NCBI RefSeq assembly: GCF_018127805.1
Contig: NZ_CP072334.1
Span: 1,218,001-1,282,000 of the forward strand
Direction: 5' to 3'
Length of the DNA stretch: 64,000 nt
DNA from: Prevotella sp. oral taxon 475
Lineage (GTDB): Bacteria > Bacteroidota > Bacteroidia > Bacteroidales > Bacteroidaceae
Shown here: positions 9,164-16,914 of the stretch, piece by piece
How the letters are laid out: every line of letters begins with the position of its first letter
How positions within the stretch are numbered: the first letter of the stretch is position 1
Notes under the pieces: model-generated
Seen by the model: only the letters and a program-made list of their open reading frames with translations
What the model was told of the DNA's origin: nothing
The model's database searches: none
Translations under genes and position numbers: made by a program

Positions 9164-9177
9164 CTATTTTTCGCCTG

Positions 9178-9208
9178 CAAAATTATGGGCTTTTGTTGGA
9201 GTAAACAA
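9178..9208 (-). promoter_or_regulatory. Promoter of the porin-imelysin-cytochrome operon
   Basis: On the minus strand TTG (9206-9208) is followed after exactly 20 bp by TAATTTTG (9178-9185), matching the Bacteroidetes -33/-7 consensus. It predicts a leader of about 175 nt before the porin ATG. Confidence 0.65.
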
Positions 9209-9331
9209 TACTTAAAAGTGGGTAATTATGCTTTCATTACATATAGGTATGATGTGTTTTCGCAGGCAAGCGTCTGTTTTTCTGATGACGTTTTTACGTA
9301 ATTGAAAATCAAGACGTTACACGCGGATTTT

Positions 9332-9414
9332 CAAAAGCTAAGAAAACGCTGTGCAAAAGCTAAGAAAACGCGGGCCGAAAGCTAAGAGAATGAATGACAA
9401 AAGCTAAGAGAATG
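9332..9414 (+). repeat. 22-bp repeats, AAAGCTAAG family, copy 1
   Basis: Four units starting at 9332, 9354, 9376 and 9398, exactly 22 bp apart, each beginning CAAAAGCTAAGA or CGAAAGCTAAGA. They lie between the divergent porin and regulator genes. The rest of the 8998-9636 gap holds the two promoters and the structured leader; I see no gene in it. Confidence 0.9.
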
Positions 9415-9560
9415 GAAAACCGTTGTGCAGAGAGCGTGAGGAAATGGTCGGCGGATAATGCTGCCGTTGAAGCTCCCCCTATATATAAAAGGTAGGATGA
9501 GGTTTGTTCCTTTTTCGTTTTTCTGATGCCGTTTCTCCCGAAAATACCTAATACTAATTA

Positions 9561-9591
9561 TTGCCCAGTTCGCTTTTTTTTTATTACTTTG
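9561..9591 (+). promoter_or_regulatory. Promoter of the regulator pair
   Basis: TTG (9561-9563), 20 bp spacer, TTACTTTG (9584-9591): one mismatch from TAnnTTTG. The regulator ATG is 45 bp downstream. Confidence 0.6.
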
Positions 9592-9636
9592 CATGCTGAT
9601 TACAGACTTCTATAACTACAAATAGGTAATGAAGGT

Positions 9637-10593
9637 ATGAAAAATCATAAAATGTATGAACCTGATGACAAGATGATTCTGCTCATTAGGGACAATTATA
9701 GCATACTTCAGACGCTGAGTGCTTTCGGCATCAGCTTGGGTTTCGGCGACAAAACGGTGAGAGATGTGTGCCAAGACCAAAATGTGGACACCTATACCTT
9801 CTTGGCTGTGGTGAATTTTGCTATCAATGGCTATCGAGATTATGACGATGCCGACCGCCTTTCCATCCCTACACTCATCAAATATCTCAAGGCCAGTCAT
9901 GCCTATTTTCTTGATTTTCAACTGCCTTTCATGCGAAAAGCATTGGTGGCCGCACTCGACGAGAATGATAATTTGGCCCGGCTCATCCTGAAACTCTATG
10001 ATGAGTATGCCCATAGCATACGGTCGCATATGCAATATGAAGAGAAAATGGTGTTCCCCTACGTCGACTCGCTGCTTAATAACAAGGCGCAGGGCAATTA
10101 CGACATCGAAACTTTCTCGAAACATCATGGACAAACGGATGTGAAATTGCGTGAATTGAAAAACATCATTATTAAATATCTGCCATCGGATGGTCTGCAT
10201 AACAATCAGCTCACCTCCGTGCTCTACGATATTTACAACAATGAGGAGTGGCTGTTGCACCACGGACAGGTGGAGGATGAGATTTTTGTACCGGCGATTA
10301 GACGTCTTGAAGCTAAGTCGAAACAGAACGATGTGTCGGTGAAAATATCAAATATGATTAGCCAGAGCTCGGACAATGTCGATAATCTCAGCGATCGGGA
10401 GAAGGAAGTGATCATCAGTCTGGTGCAGGGAATGACCAATAAGGAAATTGCCGACCATCTTTGTATCTCGATCAACACGGTTATCACCCATCGACGCAAC
10501 ATCGCCCGAAAGCTGCAAATCCACTCGCCGGCGGGGCTTACCATCTATGCGATCGTCAATAATCTTGTAGATATTTCTGCCGTTAACCTGTAG
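9637..10593 (+). CDS. Hemerythrin/RIC-like sensor fused to a LuxR-type DNA-binding domain
   Basis: A 318-residue protein. Residues about 16-62 resemble the N-terminal domain of the ScdA/YtfE (RIC) di-iron proteins, but the usual Cys-Cys is replaced (GISLGFGDKT, 31-40). Residues about 80-225 form a four-helix hemerythrin-like region with candidate iron ligands His88, His126, His131, Glu135, His163/164, His208/209 and Glu213. Residues 250-312 are a LuxR/NarL helix-turn-helix (LSDREKEVIISLV, then THRRNIARKL). By family logic it could sense oxygen, nitric oxide or iron through the di-iron centre and control transcription in the cytoplasm. It is divergent from the haem/iron operon and 2 bp ahead of a second LuxR regulator, so both are plausible controllers of that operon. 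Confidence 0.85.
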   Translation: MKNHKMYEPDDKMILLIRDNYSILQTLSAFGISLGFGDKTVRDVCQDQNVDTYTFLAVVNFAINGYRDYDDADRLSIPTLIKYLKASHAYFLDFQLPFMRKALVAALDENDNLARLILKLYDEYAHSIRSHMQYEEKMVFPYVDSLLNNKAQGNYDIETFSKHHGQTDVKLRELKNIIIKYLPSDGLHNNQLTSVLYDIYNNEEWLLHHGQVEDEIFVPAIRRLEAKSKQNDVSVKISNMISQSSDNVDNLSDREKEVIISLVQGMTNKEIADHLCISINTVITHRRNIARKLQIHSPAGLTIYAIVNNLVDISAVNL

Positions 10594-10595
10594 AA

Positions 10596-11219
10596 ATGCC
10601 ACCAATGGAGGAACAGAACAAAAGAATGGGCGAACGTCCACGCATCGCCATCATAGATAGCAATACGCTTTCATCGCTCGGACTGAAAGGCATCTTGCAG
10701 AATGTCATGCCCATTGTGCAGGTGGAAATCTTCCATTCGTTCGCCGATCTGGAGGAAAACTCCCCGGATGTGTTTTTCCATTATTTTGTGGCTACGAGCA
10801 TTGTGTTGCAAAATCGCAGTTTCTTCGTAGAACGAAAGAACAAAACAATCGTGCTGACAGCCTCGACAGAGCCGGTTAGTCAGATGTCGGGCTTCAACAG
10901 TTTGTGTATTAATGTTCCTGAAAAAGAGCTGGTTCGGTCGCTTCTTCAACTCGAACAATATGCTCATGCACACGGCAGAAACCTTCCGCCCATGCCGCGG
11001 GCGTTGGAAATGAAGATTCTTTCTGACAGAGAAATAGAGGTGCTCGCCCTCATCGTGCAGGGCTATATCAACAAAGAGATTGCCGATCGGCTCAACATCG
11101 GGCTCACAACGGTGATTACACACCGCAAAAATATAATGGATAAGTTGGGCATGCGCAGCGTATCGGCACTCACCATCTATGCTGTGATGCATGGATATGT
11201 GGACATCAATAAGATTTAA
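10596..11219 (+). CDS. LuxR-family response-regulator-like protein with degenerate receiver
   Basis: A 207-residue NarL-type architecture. The receiver-like part (about 15-125, opening RIAIIDSNTLSSLGLKGIL) keeps one acidic residue of the usual pair, and the expected phospho-acceptor strand reads DVFFHYFV, with His/Tyr where Asp is normal, so phosphorylation is unlikely. The C-terminal HTH (about 142-200, LSDREIEVLALIVQG and THRKNIMDKLG) is clearly paralogous to that of the preceding gene. The 2-bp gap implies co-transcription. In-frame ATGs at 10605 and 10626 are possible alternative starts; the last directly precedes the conserved domain. It may heterodimerise or compete with the hemerythrin-linked regulator; that is inference. 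Confidence 0.8.
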   Translation: MPPMEEQNKRMGERPRIAIIDSNTLSSLGLKGILQNVMPIVQVEIFHSFADLEENSPDVFFHYFVATSIVLQNRSFFVERKNKTIVLTASTEPVSQMSGFNSLCINVPEKELVRSLLQLEQYAHAHGRNLPPMPRALEMKILSDREIEVLALIVQGYINKEIADRLNIGLTTVITHRKNIMDKLGMRSVSALTIYAVMHGYVDINKI

Positions 11220-11227
11220 GAAAGGAA

Positions 11228-11266
11228 AAAGGAGGGCAGACGGCTGTTGAGCGTCTGCCCTCCTTT
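11228..11266 (+). terminator. Strong intrinsic terminator after the regulator pair
   Basis: AAAGGAGGGCAGACG (11228-11242) and CGTCTGCCCTCCTTT (11252-11266) form a perfect 15-bp stem with a 9-nt loop, 8 bases after the stop. Confidence 0.85.
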
Positions 11267-11382
11267 GATCAATGGAAAACACGAATTTCAGTTTGTCTCG
11301 AACCTGCGTAGGCCGATTGGCGATGGAAAACGAACCGGAGAAAAGCGATTGTGGCTCAACGAGCGTGGCTACACGGGCCGGT

Positions 11383-12660
11383 TTACAGCCAGGGAGTTAA
11401 GAGATGGGCAAACCATCCCACAAATTTTTGCCATCGATTGCGAAACTTGTTCCAGCTTTGTGGCGTGAGTTGAAAGCAGTCGGCCTTGTCTTTGTCGAAG
11501 AGACGGGAGAGCTGTTGGGTGGTTTCCGGATCAATGATGAGAGCGTTTTCTTCGTAGTCGAACCGCAGGCTGCGGGCGTTGAGGTTGGCACTGCCCACAG
11601 TACAGAACCGACCATCTACGGTAATGATTTTGGTGTGATGAAATCCCGGTTCGTACATCCAAACGGTTACACCCTGCTTCATGAGCCGGTGTACATTGTA
11701 GAACACGCAATCGGGGGTCAGAGGGATGTCGCTGTGAGTGGAAACCATGATTTCTACCTTCACACCTCGCCGCACTGCATTGCGCAAAGCCTTCTTCAAA
11801 CGGCGGTTCAGGGTGAGGTAAGGATTGATGAGCTTGATGCTATCCCGACTGTCTTCGATGGCTTTTGCATAAAAGTTGCGGATAATTTTGTTGCTGATAT
11901 GTGGTTCGCGATTGATGATGCCCACCATTTTTCGCCCTGCCGACGTGCAGGTGTCGGGCTTGAGATGGGTAAACCGACCGGTATGAAATCCACCTTCATA
12001 GAACTCGGGACCATGAATGTGTTGATGAGTTACCTTGTTCCATATTCTGAGAAAGATGCGTTGAAGGGTGTTCACCTCGTCGCCCTCTATCCTACAGTGC
12101 ATGTCTCGCCAACTGCCTACGACCTCTGTGCCTTTTATATAATAGTCGGCCACGTTCATTCCCCCGGTATAAGCGATGTTACCATCGATGACAACGATTT
12201 TCCGATGGTCGCGATGAAACACGTGATTAATCCAGGGAAAACGAACAGGATCGAACTCATAGATTTCGATTCCGCGCTCGCGTAATTCACGAAGATGCTT
12301 CTTTTTGAGAGGACGATTGTTGGAATCGTTGCCGAATCCGTCGAACAAGGCCCGAACCTTTACACCTTGTTGCACCTTCTCTTCTAAAAGGCGGAAGAGG
12401 AGATGAGCAATGGAGTCGTTGCGAAAATTAAAGTATTCTAAGTGAACGCTGTGTTGTGCTTGGCGGATAGCGGTGAAGAGGTCGTCGAATTTCTCCTGAC
12501 CGCTTGTTAGAAGTACCACCGAATTGTTGTGCGAAAACCTCACACCTTCTGTCCGCATCTGGGCTACGATGAGCGAATCGGCCGTCTGTGCCGGGCAAAA
12601 GATGCTTGTCAGAAGAGCTATCGTTAGGAAAATGACTCTCAATCCTTTTCTTATCTTCAT
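11383..12660 (-). CDS. Phospholipase D-like protein, cardiolipin synthase type
   Basis: A 425-residue protein with an N-terminal hydrophobic signal or anchor (about 8-25) and two HKD motifs, HRDHRKIVVIDG and HHTKIITVDG, each followed by a GSAN- or GGMN-type turn. This is the two-motif arrangement of the PLD superfamily, and the overall form is that of bacterial cardiolipin synthases, which condense two phosphatidylglycerols. Most cardiolipin synthases have two N-terminal membrane helices; here the N-terminus looks more like a single signal or anchor, so a periplasmic PLD-like enzyme acting on phospholipid is also possible. It is the last gene before the convergent regulator pair and lies 12 bp after kdsD. 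Confidence 0.85.
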   Translation of the reverse strand: MKIRKGLRVIFLTIALLTSIFCPAQTADSLIVAQMRTEGVRFSHNNSVVLLTSGQEKFDDLFTAIRQAQHSVHLEYFNFRNDSIAHLLFRLLEEKVQQGVKVRALFDGFGNDSNNRPLKKKHLRELRERGIEIYEFDPVRFPWINHVFHRDHRKIVVIDGNIAYTGGMNVADYYIKGTEVVGSWRDMHCRIEGDEVNTLQRIFLRIWNKVTHQHIHGPEFYEGGFHTGRFTHLKPDTCTSAGRKMVGIINREPHISNKIIRNFYAKAIEDSRDSIKLINPYLTLNRRLKKALRNAVRRGVKVEIMVSTHSDIPLTPDCVFYNVHRLMKQGVTVWMYEPGFHHTKIITVDGRFCTVGSANLNARSLRFDYEENALIIDPETTQQLSRLFDKDKADCFQLTPQSWNKFRNRWQKFVGWFAHLLTPWL

Positions 12661-12672
12661 TTTTTCTCTTTA

Positions 12673-13644
12673 CTAAAGCATGCAGCTGTAATGGTCTACC
12701 ACGCCGAGTAGCTTTTTTTGTTCGTCGGCCACGAGGACGGTGTGGATTTTATATTGCTGCATGATGGCCTCGATATCGGTAATTTTTGTGGTGGGAAGCA
12801 CCGTCTTGGGGTGTGTGGTCATAATGTCGGCCACGGTTTTATTGAAAAATTCTGCTTGCCATTTTTCCATGGCTCGGCGAATGTCTCCATCGGTGATGAG
12901 ACCTGCTATTTGTCCTTTTTCGAGAGCAACGCCCAGGCCCAGTTTTCCTTTGCTTACGTGAATGATGGCTTCGCCCAGGTGCATGTTCCCGGGAAGGATG
13001 GGCAGATCGTTGGTGCGCATGACGTCTTGGGCGGTGGTGAGAAGACGTTTGCCGAGTTCACCTCCGGGATGAAACTGAGCGAAGTCTTTGGGTTTGAAGT
13101 TTCTCACCTGCATGAGGGCAACGGCCAAGGCATCTCCCATGGCCAGTGCGGCAGTGGTACTGCTCGTGGGTGCGAGGTTGAGGGGGCAGGCTTCTTTGGC
13201 TACTTTTACAGTGATGTGTGCGTTGCTATATTTCGCCAGGAGCGATTGTGGGTTGCGGCTCATGCCGATGATGGGAACATTGCGGCGCAGGATAGCGGGG
13301 ATGAAGCGGAGGAGTTCGTCGGTTTGTCCGGAGTTGCTCAAGGCGAGGATGACATCGTTGGAGGTCATCACGCCGAGATCGCCGTGGTAGACGTCGAGTG
13401 GGTTGATGAAGAAGGCTGGTGTGCCGGTGCTGGAGAGGGTGGCAGCGATTTTAGCTCCGATGTTTCCGCTTTTGCCTACACCGGTAACGATGATCTTTCC
13501 GGTGCAGTGAAACATCATTTCGACGGCTTGATCGAAGTGTTGGTCGAGTTGTGGGATGAGGTCGAGCAGGGCTTGGGCCTCGTCTCGGAGGCATTGTGCA
13601 GCGTAGGCTCTGACATTTTTGATTCTGTCGGTTGACTGGTTCAT
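12673..13644 (-). CDS. kdsD: Arabinose-5-phosphate isomerase (KpsF/GutQ/KdsD family)
   Basis: A 323-residue protein from the ATG at 13644. This start is chosen because a longer frame to 13725 would overlap kdsA by some 60 bp and adds a low-complexity tail. It has an N-terminal SIS sugar isomerase domain (GKIIVTGVGKSGNIGAKIA, then ALSNSGQTDELL) and two C-terminal CBS domains (TDGDIRRAMEK in the first). It interconverts ribulose 5-phosphate and arabinose 5-phosphate, the first step toward Kdo for the lipopolysaccharide core. It sits 22 bp behind kdsA, the next enzyme of the same pathway, so the pair is functionally consistent. Confidence 0.93.
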   Translation of the reverse strand: MNQSTDRIKNVRAYAAQCLRDEAQALLDLIPQLDQHFDQAVEMMFHCTGKIIVTGVGKSGNIGAKIAATLSSTGTPAFFINPLDVYHGDLGVMTSNDVILALSNSGQTDELLRFIPAILRRNVPIIGMSRNPQSLLAKYSNAHITVKVAKEACPLNLAPTSSTTAALAMGDALAVALMQVRNFKPKDFAQFHPGGELGKRLLTTAQDVMRTNDLPILPGNMHLGEAIIHVSKGKLGLGVALEKGQIAGLITDGDIRRAMEKWQAEFFNKTVADIMTTHPKTVLPTTKITDIEAIMQQYKIHTVLVADEQKKLLGVVDHYSCML

Positions 13645-13666
13645 TTTTGCTGTTGTTGAGGGGAGA

Positions 13667-14437
13667 TTAGAGGAGTTGGGTGAGGAGAGCCTCAAGTTGA
13701 TCGAGGTAGAGCATGTTGGGTCCATCGCTTAGGGCTTGGTCGGGTTGCGGATGCACTTCGAAGAAGAATCCGGTGGCACCGAACGCTTTGGCGGCGAGTG
13801 CCATCGAGGGAATGAATCGTCGGTCGCCGCCGGTGTGTCCATTTCCCGATCCGGGTCGTTGAACACTATGTGTGCAGTCCATGATGACGGTGGAAACGAT
13901 GTCGTGCATGTCGGGAATGTTTCTGAAGTCTACCACGAGATTGTTATACCCGAAGCAATTGCCTCGTTCGGTGAGCCATATGTCGTGTGCCCCGGCGTCT
14001 CGAGCCTTTTCTACGGGGTATCGCATGTCGTGTGCGCTGAGGAATTGTGCCTTTTTGATGTTGACCGTTTTCCCGGTTTGTGCGGCGGCGACGAGCAGAT
14101 CGGTTTGCCGACACAGAAAGGCGGGTATTTGGATGACGTCCACCACTTGGGCGACTTCTCTTGCTTGCCAGGCTTCGTGGATGTCGGTGAGCAGGCGTAG
14201 ACCGAATCGTTCTTTGACGTTGGCCAGCATCTGGAGCCCAGTCTCGAGGCCTGGTCCTCGAAAGGAGCTGATCGAAGTGCGGTTGGCTTTGTCGAAGGAG
14301 GCTTTGAAAAGGATGTCAATGCCCAGGCGGGTATTGATCTGAACGAGTTGTTGGGCTACGGTGTCGAGCAGTTCTTGCGATTCGATGACGCAGGGTCCGG
14401 CTACGAATACGGGCTTTTTGTTGTCTGTTTGTTCCAT
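13667..14437 (-). CDS. kdsA: 3-deoxy-8-phosphooctulonate synthase (Kdo-8-phosphate synthase)
   Basis: A 256-residue protein, close to the usual family size. It condenses phosphoenolpyruvate with arabinose 5-phosphate to Kdo-8-phosphate in the cytoplasm. Recognisable blocks are FVAGPCVIES near the N-terminus, FKASFDKANRTS, FRGPGLETGL, TERGNCFGYNNLVVD and DCTHSVQRPG. The Cys in AGPC (Cys16) together with the His of CTHS, the Glu of FFEVHP and the Asp of SDGPN match the metal-ligand set of the metal-dependent class, whereas the E. coli type has Asn at the Cys position. It is the first gene of the kdsA-kdsD pair with its own promoter element upstream. Confidence 0.95.
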   Translation of the reverse strand: MEQTDNKKPVFVAGPCVIESQELLDTVAQQLVQINTRLGIDILFKASFDKANRTSISSFRGPGLETGLQMLANVKERFGLRLLTDIHEAWQAREVAQVVDVIQIPAFLCRQTDLLVAAAQTGKTVNIKKAQFLSAHDMRYPVEKARDAGAHDIWLTERGNCFGYNNLVVDFRNIPDMHDIVSTVIMDCTHSVQRPGSGNGHTGGDRRFIPSMALAAKAFGATGFFFEVHPQPDQALSDGPNMLYLDQLEALLTQLL

Positions 14438-14482
14438 GTTGTGTTATTGTTCTGGAGGCGAGGGCCGTCTCAATGGATGGTA

Positions 14483-14490
14483 CAAAGGTA
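14483..14490 (-). promoter_or_regulatory. -7 element upstream of kdsA
   Basis: TACCTTTG on the minus strand, about 45 bp before the kdsA ATG. No clear -33 TTG at the right distance. The rest of the 14438-14746 gap is a pyrimidine/purine-biased tract (about 14505-14700) built from imperfect TCACTCCT/AGGAGTGA motifs, with no gene. Confidence 0.45.
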
Positions 14491-14712
14491 CGAATTATTT
14501 TTTTAGGAGTAAGGAGATTTCTTTTAAGGAGGAGTGAAGGAATAAAAGGAGTTAAGACATTTCCTTCAATTCTTTCATCCCTAAAAGACACATTTGTCTT
14601 TACTCTTTTTACTCCTCTCACTCTTTCACTCCTCAAAGAAGCATTTGTCTTTGTTCCCTTTTATTCCTCTCACTCCTTCACTCCTAAGAAGCCTCCTTCC
14701 CCAAAAAAATCG

Positions 14713-14720
14713 TACTTTTG
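14713..14720 (+). promoter_or_regulatory. -7 element of the Gfo/Idh-DUF4421-DUF1460 operon
   Basis: TACTTTTG, an exact TAnnTTTG match, 26 bp before the chosen ATG at 14747. Confidence 0.5.
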
Positions 14721-14746
14721 CAGATGAAAAAGAAAAAGATAGGAAG

Positions 14747-15730
14747 ATGAAAGAAATTAATTGGGGATTTATTGGCTGTGGCGAGGTGACAGAGAAAAAG
14801 TCGGGCCCGGCTTTTAACGAAGTGGCGGGATCGCACGTGGAAGCTGTGATGAGCCGAACGGAGGAGAAAGCCCGATCGTATGCCGAACGACACCGAATTA
14901 GGAAATGGTATACCGACCCGAACGAACTCGTGGGTGACCCCGAGGTCAACGCCGTCTATATCGCTACGCCGCCCTCCAGTCATGCTACTTTCGCTTTGAT
15001 GGCCATGAGGGCTGGAAAACCCGTCTATATTGAAAAGCCGCTGGCTGCGAGCTACGAAGACTGTGTGCGCATTAATCGCGTGAGCGAACAGACGGGGGTA
15101 CCCTGTTTCGTGGCCTACTATCGAAGATACCTGCCCTACTTCCGCCGCGTAAAAGAGATTGTGGACAGCGGTGTGCTCGGGCGTATCGCTAACGTGCAGA
15201 TCCGTTTCTCCGTTCCCCCGCGCGACCTCGATCGTGCTTTGGGCAATGCTCTGCCCTGGCGATTGCAACCCGATGTGGCCGGTGGTGGCTATTTCTACGA
15301 TCTGGCTCCTCATCAGCTCGACCTCATTCAAAATCTCTTCGGCGTTATCACCCGCGCACACGGTTATTGTGCCAATCGAGCACAACTCTATAAGGTGGAG
15401 GATACGGTGAGTGCGGTCTTCGAGTTCGACAGCGGCGTGGTGGGTAGTGGCAGTTGGTGTTTCATCGGGCATCAGAGTGCCAAGGAAGATCGCATCGAAG
15501 TGATTGGTGACGGCGGTCGACTCTCTTTCTCTGTTTATACCTACGACCCCATCCAGCTCGTCACTACCGAGGGAGCTACGAGCATCGCCATCGACAATCC
15601 GCCCTATGTCCAACTGCCCATTATCCGCTCTGTGATAGAAGATTTGCAGGGCATCGGTAGGTGCGACTGTACCTCGGTGAGTGCTACACCGGTGAACTGG
15701 GTGATGGACCGGATTCTCAATAAATTCTGA
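14747..15730 (+). CDS. Gfo/Idh/MocA family NAD(P)-dependent oxidoreductase
   Basis: A 327-residue protein from the ATG at 14747. The longer frame from 14594 runs through the low-complexity tract and across the -7 element, so it is rejected. The N-terminal Rossmann fold shows WGFIGCGEVTEKK and later EVNAVYIATPPSSH and KPVYIEKPLA (EKP motif, catalytic-site Lys). The C-terminal alpha/beta part contains GGGYFYDLAPHQLD, the usual region with the conserved His. Family members oxidise or reduce sugars and related polyols; the substrate is not evident. It overlaps the next gene by one base (TGATG), so it is translationally coupled to two envelope proteins. Confidence 0.88.
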   Translation: MKEINWGFIGCGEVTEKKSGPAFNEVAGSHVEAVMSRTEEKARSYAERHRIRKWYTDPNELVGDPEVNAVYIATPPSSHATFALMAMRAGKPVYIEKPLAASYEDCVRINRVSEQTGVPCFVAYYRRYLPYFRRVKEIVDSGVLGRIANVQIRFSVPPRDLDRALGNALPWRLQPDVAGGGYFYDLAPHQLDLIQNLFGVITRAHGYCANRAQLYKVEDTVSAVFEFDSGVVGSGSWCFIGHQSAKEDRIEVIGDGGRLSFSVYTYDPIQLVTTEGATSIAIDNPPYVQLPIIRSVIEDLQGIGRCDCTSVSATPVNWVMDRILNKF

Positions 15731-16884
15731 TGCGGATGAGGAACTCAACGTGGAAGACGTCTCGATGGCGGGGCTGCCTGGCCCTTCTCCTATGGCTTGC
15801 TTCGGCAGTTGCGGCTGCAGGCAATGTGCCGATACCTTTGACGGGAGATAGCGCGACGTCGGTTATCTCTACCGGCAAGAAAAAGCCTTTCCTCAAACGG
15901 GTAGGGGGAGCACTCTACGAGTTTGTTAAAGACTTCAGTCGAGTGGATACGCACTACGTCGAACCACAGAAATACAACTTCACCGTGATGCTTCAAAACA
16001 CTAACACCTACGAGCTCTACCGACTCAACACCAACGACGGCTTTTCGGTTACTTTTGCTCCCGAGCCTACTGTTAAGCTCGGACCTTACGTGGGTTGGCG
16101 ATGGGTGTTCCTGGGCTACACCGTCGGACTGAGACGACTCTCTGGCAATAACAAGGAAGAGTTCGACCTGAGCTTCTACAGTTCGCAAATCGGGGTTGAT
16201 TTCTTCTACCGCAGCACCGGTAACAACTATAAAATCAAAAGCATTTCGTTCAACGAGAAAGTAGACCCCGCACCCATCCTCGGAGCCCCTTTCAACGGAT
16301 TCGAAGCCAGCATTCGGGGGTTCAACCTCTACTACATTTTCAACCACCGTCGGTTTTCCTATCCCGCCGCTTTCAGTCAGAGCACCATCCAGCGGCGCAG
16401 CGTGGGCAGTATGCTGATCGGCATGGGTTATACTCGCCACCGGTTGAGCATTGACATCGGTCAGCTTGACGGACTTCTCGCCAATCGACTCAGACTGACC
16501 AACACCCACCTCATTCCGGCCGACAGTGCCTCTTTCGGAAGGGTGAATTATACCGACATCTCCCTCTCGGCCGGCTATGGCTACAACTGGGCCTTTGCCC
16601 GCAACTGGCTGTTGGCAGGGTCGCTCTCGCTCGGACTGGGCTACAAACGAACCACCGGCGACGTTGAGAACGAGAAAACCTCTTTCCGCGAATTCCTCTT
16701 CAACAGTATGGCCGTCGACGGTGTGGGCCGGTTTGCCCTCGTCTGGAACAACTCACGCTGGTATGCCGGAGCCAGTGCCATTCTTCACGCCTACAACTAT
16801 CGGAAAAGCCGATTCTCGACCAACAATATGTTTGGCAACCTCAACTTCTACGTGGGGTATAATTTTGGGAAACGCAGCCGATGA
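15730..16884 (+). CDS. DUF4421 family outer-membrane-like protein
   Basis: A 384-residue protein with an N-terminal signal (hydrophobic region ending near ASAVAAAG) and a body of alternating amphipathic strands ending in NLNFYVGYNFGKRSR, consistent with a beta-barrel. It fits DUF4421, a Bacteroidetes-restricted family of unknown function; the KDFSRVDTHYVEPQKYNFTV block near residues 67-86 is characteristic. Start overlaps the stop of the upstream oxidoreductase (TGATG). It is co-transcribed with a DUF1460 amidase-like gene downstream, which hints at cell-envelope work, but no activity can be assigned. Confidence 0.8.
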   Translation: MRMRNSTWKTSRWRGCLALLLWLASAVAAAGNVPIPLTGDSATSVISTGKKKPFLKRVGGALYEFVKDFSRVDTHYVEPQKYNFTVMLQNTNTYELYRLNTNDGFSVTFAPEPTVKLGPYVGWRWVFLGYTVGLRRLSGNNKEEFDLSFYSSQIGVDFFYRSTGNNYKIKSISFNEKVDPAPILGAPFNGFEASIRGFNLYYIFNHRRFSYPAAFSQSTIQRRSVGSMLIGMGYTRHRLSIDIGQLDGLLANRLRLTNTHLIPADSASFGRVNYTDISLSAGYGYNWAFARNWLLAGSLSLGLGYKRTTGDVENEKTSFREFLFNSMAVDGVGRFALVWNNSRWYAGASAILHAYNYRKSRFSTNNMFGNLNFYVGYNFGKRSR

Positions 16885-16914
16885 GGCTTTCTCCCTACAA
16901 CCGTAAAAACAGAA

